From CAVPKN01 sp963832835 (GTDB taxonomy: Bacteria > Chlamydiota > Chlamydiia > Chlamydiales > JAAKFR01): DNA of 64,000 nucleotides. Below are positions 59,685-64,000 of the stretch, one piece after another. The notes beneath the pieces were generated by a model, which was not told the origin of the DNA, ran no database searches, and saw nothing but the letters and a program-made list of their open reading frames with translations. The first letter of the stretch is position 1, and each line of letters starts with the position of its first letter. The DNA is taken from NCBI GenBank assembly GCA_963832835.1, contig CAWHVD010000001.1:1-64000 (forward strand), read 5' to 3'. The translations under genes were made by a program, and so were the position numbers.

Positions 59685-61490
59685 TTATCTTTTACGATCG
59701 CCCTCTTTGAGGTTTCTTTTACGCAGACGAATAAAAGAAGGTGTGACCTCGATGAGCTCATCATCTTCTATATACACAATTGCCTCTTCTAATGTCATTT
59801 TTTTAGCAGGCGTAATCATCACATTTTCGTCAGAGCCAGAAGCGCGAACGTTTGTGAGCTGCTTAGGTTTAGTGACATTGACAACAAGGTCATTATCTCG
59901 ACTGTTTTCACCCACGACCATTCCCTCGTAGACTTCATCACCGGGAGAAACAAATAGCACACCCCGTTTTTGGATGGAACCGATGGAATAAGCAGTTGCT
60001 TTGCCTTGGTTGATTGAGATGAGCACTCCTTTGGAACGCTTTGGAATTTCACCTTTCCAAGGTTGAAAAGAGTCGAAAAGAGAAGTGAGGATACCTAGAC
60101 CCCGGGTAATGGTTAAAAAGTCATTGCGGTATCCCATAATCCCACGCGTCGGAATCAAAAACTCCATGTGGGTGATCTTGTGCTCATCGGTTTCGAGGTT
60201 TTGCATCTCTCCTTTTCGCTTAGAAAGCTCTTCGATGATCGTACCTGAAAACTCTTCGGGTGTTTCGATGTAAACCTTTTCGAAAGGCTCACACTTCTGC
60301 CCATCGATCTCTTTCAAAATGACCTGGGGCTTGGAAACGGTCATTTCGATTCCTTCACGCCTCATCGCCTCAATCAATACAGAAAGCTGCAACTCGCCGC
60401 GACCATACACAGTAATCGCCTCCTGGGCGGTAGTCGACTCTTCGATGCGTAGGGAGATGTTGGATTTCTTTTCTTTCAGCAGTCGCTCTTTGATTTTGTT
60501 AAAGGTGACGTTTTTCCCATCTCGGCCTGCAAAAGGGCCCGAGTTGATCATGATATTGACAGACATGGTCGGTTCATCGATCTGAATGGGAGGGAGCCTC
60601 ACAATGTGGTTTGGATCGCATAAAGTATCTCCCAGCATGATGTCAGGCACGCCCGACAAACTAGCAATATCCCCGGCAATGGCTTCAGGGACCTCGATTT
60701 TTTTGACCCCCCGGTACCCTTCGACCCGAGTAATCGTTGCAGGCACTTCCTCGTTTTGGGCATTGATCCAGATCACTTTCTGCCCTTTTGCCACTTTGCC
60801 ACCCAAAATGCGGCCTGTAGCCTGGCGGCCAACATAGGCATCGTAGCCAATTGTCATCGCCTGCATCAAAAAGGGATCGTTCACATCATTATCAGGTGGG
60901 TTGACGGCTGATATAATCAAATCAAACAAAGGAGACATATCTTTGGGTTCATCGCCAATATGAGCCAAAGCATAACCGGCAAGGGCGCTACTGTAGCAGT
61001 GCTTGAAATCGAGTTGTTTATCCGTCGCACCCAGCTCAACAAAGAGGTCGAAAGTAGCATTAAGAGCCGCGTCGGGATTGGCATGCGGACGATCAATTTT
61101 ATTGATCACTACGATGGGGCAAATACCCATCTTCAGGGCCTTAGAAAGGACAAATCGCGTTTGGGGCATGGGCCCATCTTGTGCATCAATTAAAAGAAGC
61201 ACCGAGCTGACCATACCCAGGACTCTTTCGACCTCTCCGGAAAAGTCAGAGTGGCCCGGAGTGTCGATAAAGTTAATGGTATAATCTCCATAAGGCACAC
61301 TCGTGTGCTTGGCAAAGATAGTGATGCCGCGCTCTTTTTCCTGGTCGTAGCTATCCATCATTCTGTCAGGAACTGCTTCGTTGTCTCGAAACAAGTTCGA
61401 CTGCTTCAAAAGAGCATCGAGCATCGTGGTTTTCCCATGGTCAATGTGGGCGATAATGGCTATGTTTCGAATAAAAGCTGTTTTCATCAT
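59685..61490 (-). CDS. typA: translational GTPase TypA/BipA
   Basis: A 601-residue ribosome-associated GTPase. G1 AHIDHGKTTMLDALL, G2 region EKERGITIFAKHTSV, G3 DTPGHSDFSGEVERV, G4 VINKIDRPHA, followed by elongation-factor domains II, III and V and the BipA-specific C-terminus. Length is typical. A second ATG one codon later (61487) is equally good. In BipA homologues the protein assists ribosome assembly and stress growth. The 280 bases upstream hold unusual direct repeats (61570-61735). Confidence 0.96.
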   Translation of the reverse strand: MMKTAFIRNIAIIAHIDHGKTTMLDALLKQSNLFRDNEAVPDRMMDSYDQEKERGITIFAKHTSVPYGDYTINFIDTPGHSDFSGEVERVLGMVSSVLLLIDAQDGPMPQTRFVLSKALKMGICPIVVINKIDRPHANPDAALNATFDLFVELGATDKQLDFKHCYSSALAGYALAHIGDEPKDMSPLFDLIISAVNPPDNDVNDPFLMQAMTIGYDAYVGRQATGRILGGKVAKGQKVIWINAQNEEVPATITRVEGYRGVKKIEVPEAIAGDIASLSGVPDIMLGDTLCDPNHIVRLPPIQIDEPTMSVNIMINSGPFAGRDGKNVTFNKIKERLLKEKKSNISLRIEESTTAQEAITVYGRGELQLSVLIEAMRREGIEMTVSKPQVILKEIDGQKCEPFEKVYIETPEEFSGTIIEELSKRKGEMQNLETDEHKITHMEFLIPTRGIMGYRNDFLTITRGLGILTSLFDSFQPWKGEIPKRSKGVLISINQGKATAYSIGSIQKRGVLFVSPGDEVYEGMVVGENSRDNDLVVNVTKPKQLTNVRASGSDENVMITPAKKMTLEEAIVYIEDDELIEVTPSFIRLRKRNLKEGDRKR

Positions 61491-61569
61491 AAGGTTAATC
61501 TATAATAATAAATGGTAAATGATGAGCTATACTAACAAATAGCGGTGATAAGTTACAGGTGAATTTATC

Positions 61570-61735
61570 GTGCCTATCCACGATCCAGCAGAATGTCGTG
61601 GGAAAGCACACTTTGTCAAGGTGGGAGTGGATAGGCACCACAGGGAAATCATCAACCAAGATGATGGACTGCCTGAAGGGTTTTAATTGACTGTGCCTAT
61701 CCACGATCCAGCAGAATGTCGTGGGAAAGCACACT
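61570..61735. repeat. two 43-bp direct repeats with an inverted 12-mer between them
   Basis: An identical 43-base sequence starting GTGCCTATCCACGATCCAGC occurs at 61570-61612 and 61693-61735. Between them (61627-61638) lies GTGGATAGGCAC, the complement of the first 12 bases, so either repeat can pair with it. On the plus strand the first copy opens a 38-codon frame (HDPAECRGKAHFVKVGVDRH) that the second copy repeats in part. It sits upstream of typA. It could be regulatory or a fragment of a decayed duplicated gene. Confidence 0.85.
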
Positions 61736-61748
61736 AAGCGGGTAGCTT

Positions 61749-61782
61749 AGGACTCGTAAAGAATTATTTCTTTACGAGTCCT
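61749..61782. terminator. 15-bp perfect hairpin, probable terminator
   Basis: AGGACTCGTAAAGAA (61749-61763) and its exact complement (61768-61782) enclose a 4-base loop. The stop codon of the minus-strand gene at 61772-62593 lies inside the stem. No U-run follows, so if it terminates transcription it does so weakly or with Rho. Confidence 0.6.
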
Positions 61783-62593
61783 TAGAGGGATTGGGCTTTT
61801 GGACGTAAAGGGAACGTTGCTCGCCTTTGGCCTTCACAGTAAATACATACCCATTATAGTTGATCTTATGTTCCTGGAATGTTGAGTTATCTGGGCTTTT
61901 CTCATGAAATCCAAGGAAGCTATCTAGAATCTCTTCCTGGCATTGGTCGAAATGTTCCATATCCTCGTCTGTAGGATCAGAAGACCATGTTTTTTTGACT
62001 GTCTCCATATTAATGCCACGATACATAGGAGGCGTGGAGGTTAGCTGCACCCTCCTGTCAGACAAAACTGCCAATCTGTCCATTACACGCGTCGCGACAT
62101 CCTCTGTAGAATTTCCGTAATAAACTTCAACCCTTCTCTCAGTTCCCTCCACTACACAAATGAATTGAGTGGCTGGGTCTTTAGGATCGACCCACGTGCA
62201 ACAAGACCCTTTGGGCTTCCCTTTCGCTCCCGTAATGAAAAATCCCTGCGCACTCATATGATCAAAAATGGGGCCCCAATTATGAGCATGCTTTTTCATA
62301 TCACGAGCCATTTGTCGCACTAATGAGATTGAACGAGCCTTGTTGATCATCAAAGTAATGGAAGCCACTACGAGAACCCCTCCAGAAGCCACCAAACCCC
62401 ACCCCCACGCCCCTTGTAGGCCTACCGAAGAGAGAGGGTGAAATATACCGACATCACCTCCCCTCAGGGCCGCTAGAGCAATAGCCCCTATGGCAATTAG
62501 ACCCAAGCCAAGAGCCGCCACCGGGCACAGCATTTGGATGTGCTGGGGATAGTTTGCATAAGGATCATGTAGTATTACAGGGTTTATATTCAT
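61772..62593 (-). CDS. hypothetical membrane protein with two hydrophobic segments (Inc-like)
   Basis: A 273-residue protein unlike any family I know. Residues ~22-45 (LCPVAALGLGLIAIGAIALA) and ~62-85 (WGWGLVASGGVLVVASITLM) are hydrophobic and separated by ~17 residues, recalling the bilobed Inc motif, though the gap is longer than usual. The rest is a soluble mixed domain with several Cys (GSCCTWVD, FICVVEGTE). The N-terminus is short (MNINPVILHDPYANYPQH). A strong hairpin overlaps its stop. Inclusion-membrane location is an inference. Confidence 0.7.
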   Translation of the reverse strand: MNINPVILHDPYANYPQHIQMLCPVAALGLGLIAIGAIALAALRGGDVGIFHPLSSVGLQGAWGWGLVASGGVLVVASITLMINKARSISLVRQMARDMKKHAHNWGPIFDHMSAQGFFITGAKGKPKGSCCTWVDPKDPATQFICVVEGTERRVEVYYGNSTEDVATRVMDRLAVLSDRRVQLTSTPPMYRGINMETVKKTWSSDPTDEDMEHFDQCQEEILDSFLGFHEKSPDNSTFQEHKINYNGYVFTVKAKGEQRSLYVQKPNPSKDS

Positions 62594-62924
62594 ATAAATA
62601 GTATGACATTTTGTTGATTTTTTTACAATTGTATTAATGTTAATTTAATAAAAATTAGTAATTAGTCAGGTAGTCAGGTATTCGGCCCGGCCTACTCATT
62701 TCCATCATGCGGCCCCTTTTGACAATCAAAATCTTGAATCCTTTTGAGACTAACGATAACGTGGGCCAAAAGATTATTTGTCATCATTAAGCCAGGATTT
62801 TGGAACATATGGGGGTGGTGAATAGTTACGATTGATGATGAACTTAAGACGTTTGAATTTTCTATCAGTTTTTGAAATTTTTTGCTAACGTGGGATCTTA
62901 AAAATGCTGTCAAGAGATTTTTAG
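62594..62924. other. intergenic region, mostly empty
   Basis: AT-rich near 62594-62660 (promoter side of the membrane-protein gene), with a short tandem GTCAGGTA at about 62666-62680. An 82-codon minus-strand frame (62692-62940) crosses most of it and overlaps the next gene's start antisense. It contains HPHMFQNPGLMMTNNLLAHV and has no known family; I regard it as possible relic coding sequence only. Confidence 0.4.
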
Positions 62925-64000
62925 ATGCTTTGGCGATCAATTGCAGTCTCCCTTTTTATTTTTTTTAATTTAGTCCCTCTTCATGCTGGTTCTATTGCAG
63001 CAGCTTTACTTTCCTCAACGGAATCAGATCCTGATGCCTTCATTGATCATTGTGTAAATGTCATTACTGGCGACTATTGTGAAACTACGCTGGACATTGA
63101 AGTGGCTGGGCCTAATCCACTTATTCTTCAGCGTTATTTCAATACAAAAAACTACATGACAGGAAAGGACTTCGGTGGATGGCGTATTTTCCCACAAACT
63201 CTTCTAGTGGTTGGCAGAGATCTGCAAAATAAAGAATGTAAAGTAGGTCAAGATCGATTTGAATGGACCTGCGCATTTACCGGAGACCGATCGGGGGGCA
63301 TTTTCTCTTATAGTGGGTGGAGAAAAATTGGTGGAGATACCAAAGATCCCCTTAAAATTGAAGTACTCAAAGATACTGCCGGTATGGTCAACAGCTACAG
63401 CGGAGAAATGAGCGGCCAAACAAACCACCTCAATAATCGCATGCACTTCAAACAAGACACTTGCGAGCTCACTTTGGGAGATGGCACAAAACGCATCTAT
63501 CAGAAAGTTAAGTCAACGCCAAGTGAGATTTTTGGAGAAGAGATCGCTCTGAGTTTGACATCAAAAGTAACACAGCCCCAATATTTTCTTCTCATATCCG
63601 AAACGCTTCCCAGCGGGAATGTAATTTCATTCTTTTACGATGAGGAGGGGCACATTATTTCTGTTGAAATGAAAGATGCTTCTCAGAAAAAAACATACTC
63701 ATGGATTCGATTGAGCTATGATTTTAATCCAAAAGGTTGTCGCACTACAGTCACTACGAGTGATGAGAAAAAAATAACCTATGAATTTGAACGACTAACA
63801 ATTGGAAGACAATCCATTTTCGCTCTAAAAGAGGTCAAAGGTAATTACGGCATCCCTATTTCTTATGACTATGCAATCAAAGGATCAAATTGCTTGCTTA
63901 CCAAAAAATGGCTACCTGAAGGGAGATTTTTAGAAATAGAATATGACGATACAGGACAGGTTAAAACGCTCAAAGGTCCATCCGCTCTTTCTGGCAAATC
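62925..64000 (+). CDS. RHS-family secreted protein, N-terminal part (runs off the window)
   Basis: An open frame of 358 codons from ATG at 62925 to the window end. It begins with a signal peptide (MLWRSIAVSLFIFFNLVPLH) and continues HCVNVITGDYCETTLDIEVA + GPNPLILQRYFNT. This matches the N-terminus of the RHS protein at 8996-14152 (VNPITGEYCEEELDLFVSGS, then EPISIRRFYNS). Later YD-like segments (FFYDEEGHIISVEMKD, YDDTGQVKTL) appear. The C-terminus and any toxin domain lie outside the window, so its specificity cannot be judged. Confidence 0.88.
   Translation, partial: MLWRSIAVSLFIFFNLVPLHAGSIAAALLSSTESDPDAFIDHCVNVITGDYCETTLDIEVAGPNPLILQRYFNTKNYMTGKDFGGWRIFPQTLLVVGRDLQNKECKVGQDRFEWTCAFTGDRSGGIFSYSGWRKIGGDTKDPLKIEVLKDTAGMVNSYSGEMSGQTNHLNNRMHFKQDTCELTLGDGTKRIYQKVKSTPSEIFGEEIALSLTSKVTQPQYFLLISETLPSGNVISFFYDEEGHIISVEMKDASQKKTYSWIRLSYDFNPKGCRTTVTTSDEKKITYEFERLTIGRQSIFALKEVKGNYGIPISYDYAIKGSNCLLTKKWLPEGRFLEIEYDDTGQVKTLKGPSALSGK

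Noticed and set aside
61495..61734. Minus-strand 79-codon frame upstream of typA
   Set aside because: It is made largely of the two 43-bp direct repeats and has no recognisable protein pattern.

Overview
The window looks like chromosome of an amoeba- or animal-associated chlamydia outside the genus Chlamydia (Waddlia/Parachlamydia-like). Three housekeeping blocks have the gene order I recall from Chlamydia genomes: kdsA-(lptC-like)-(lptA-like)-lptB, ndk...ruvA-ruvC, and serS/ribD-ribBA-ribH. The organism also has what Chlamydia lacks: a heptosyltransferase, a pabA/trpG amidotransferase, many eukaryote-like repeat proteins and several insertion elements. Some proteins carry the paired hydrophobic segments of chlamydial inclusion-membrane (Inc) proteins. 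I cannot fix the species. No tRNA, rRNA or CRISPR array was seen.

Layout. 1-3466 (+): folK, kdsA and the LPS-export genes lptC-like, lptA-like, lptB, each overlapping the next. 3467-34762: a ~31 kb accessory island, nearly all on the minus strand, between lptB and the trpG-GT61-ndk operon. 34763-42588: core genes (trpG/pabA, GT61, ndk, two unknowns, ruvA, ruvC, a coiled-coil protein, heptosyltransferase). 42665-46880: a small accessory patch with an Inc-like leucine-rich-repeat protein, its decayed copy, a membrane protein, four copies or relics of a ~163-bp inverted-repeat element and a broken IS630 transposase. 46944-61490: core genes (large Hsp70-like protein, ald, smc, ribH, ribBA, ribD, serS, msrAB, typA) with two long palindromes between them. 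61491-64000: direct repeats, an Inc-like membrane protein and the start of a second RHS-family gene.

The island is the remarkable part. It holds a paralogous family of NLR/STAND-like proteins. Each has a shared N-terminal domain, a TIR-like domain, then either NACHT plus HEAT repeats (3666-8135) or NB-ARC plus TPR (19391-22651). A partner protein (here called Y) sits immediately upstream; it has the TIR-like domain but no NTPase. Upstream again lies a gene X encoding ankyrin-patatin-NB-ARC-TPR (30447-34709). A fourth giant protein joins a PARP-type ADP-ribosyltransferase domain, ankyrin repeats, a nucleotidyltransferase domain and about 18 TPRs (24545-30361). Partial copies of X, Y, the NLR gene and even the 3' end of lptB show that the locus grew by tandem duplication and decayed by deletion and IS insertion. 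An RHS protein with a serine-hydrolase-like C-terminus and a linked lipoprotein sits inside the island.

The proteins combine possible enzymatic effectors (TIR-like, patatin, PARP, nucleotidyltransferase), STAND switches and protein-binding repeats. That fits either an intracellular defence system against phage and mobile DNA or a battery of host-directed effectors; the sequence alone does not decide.
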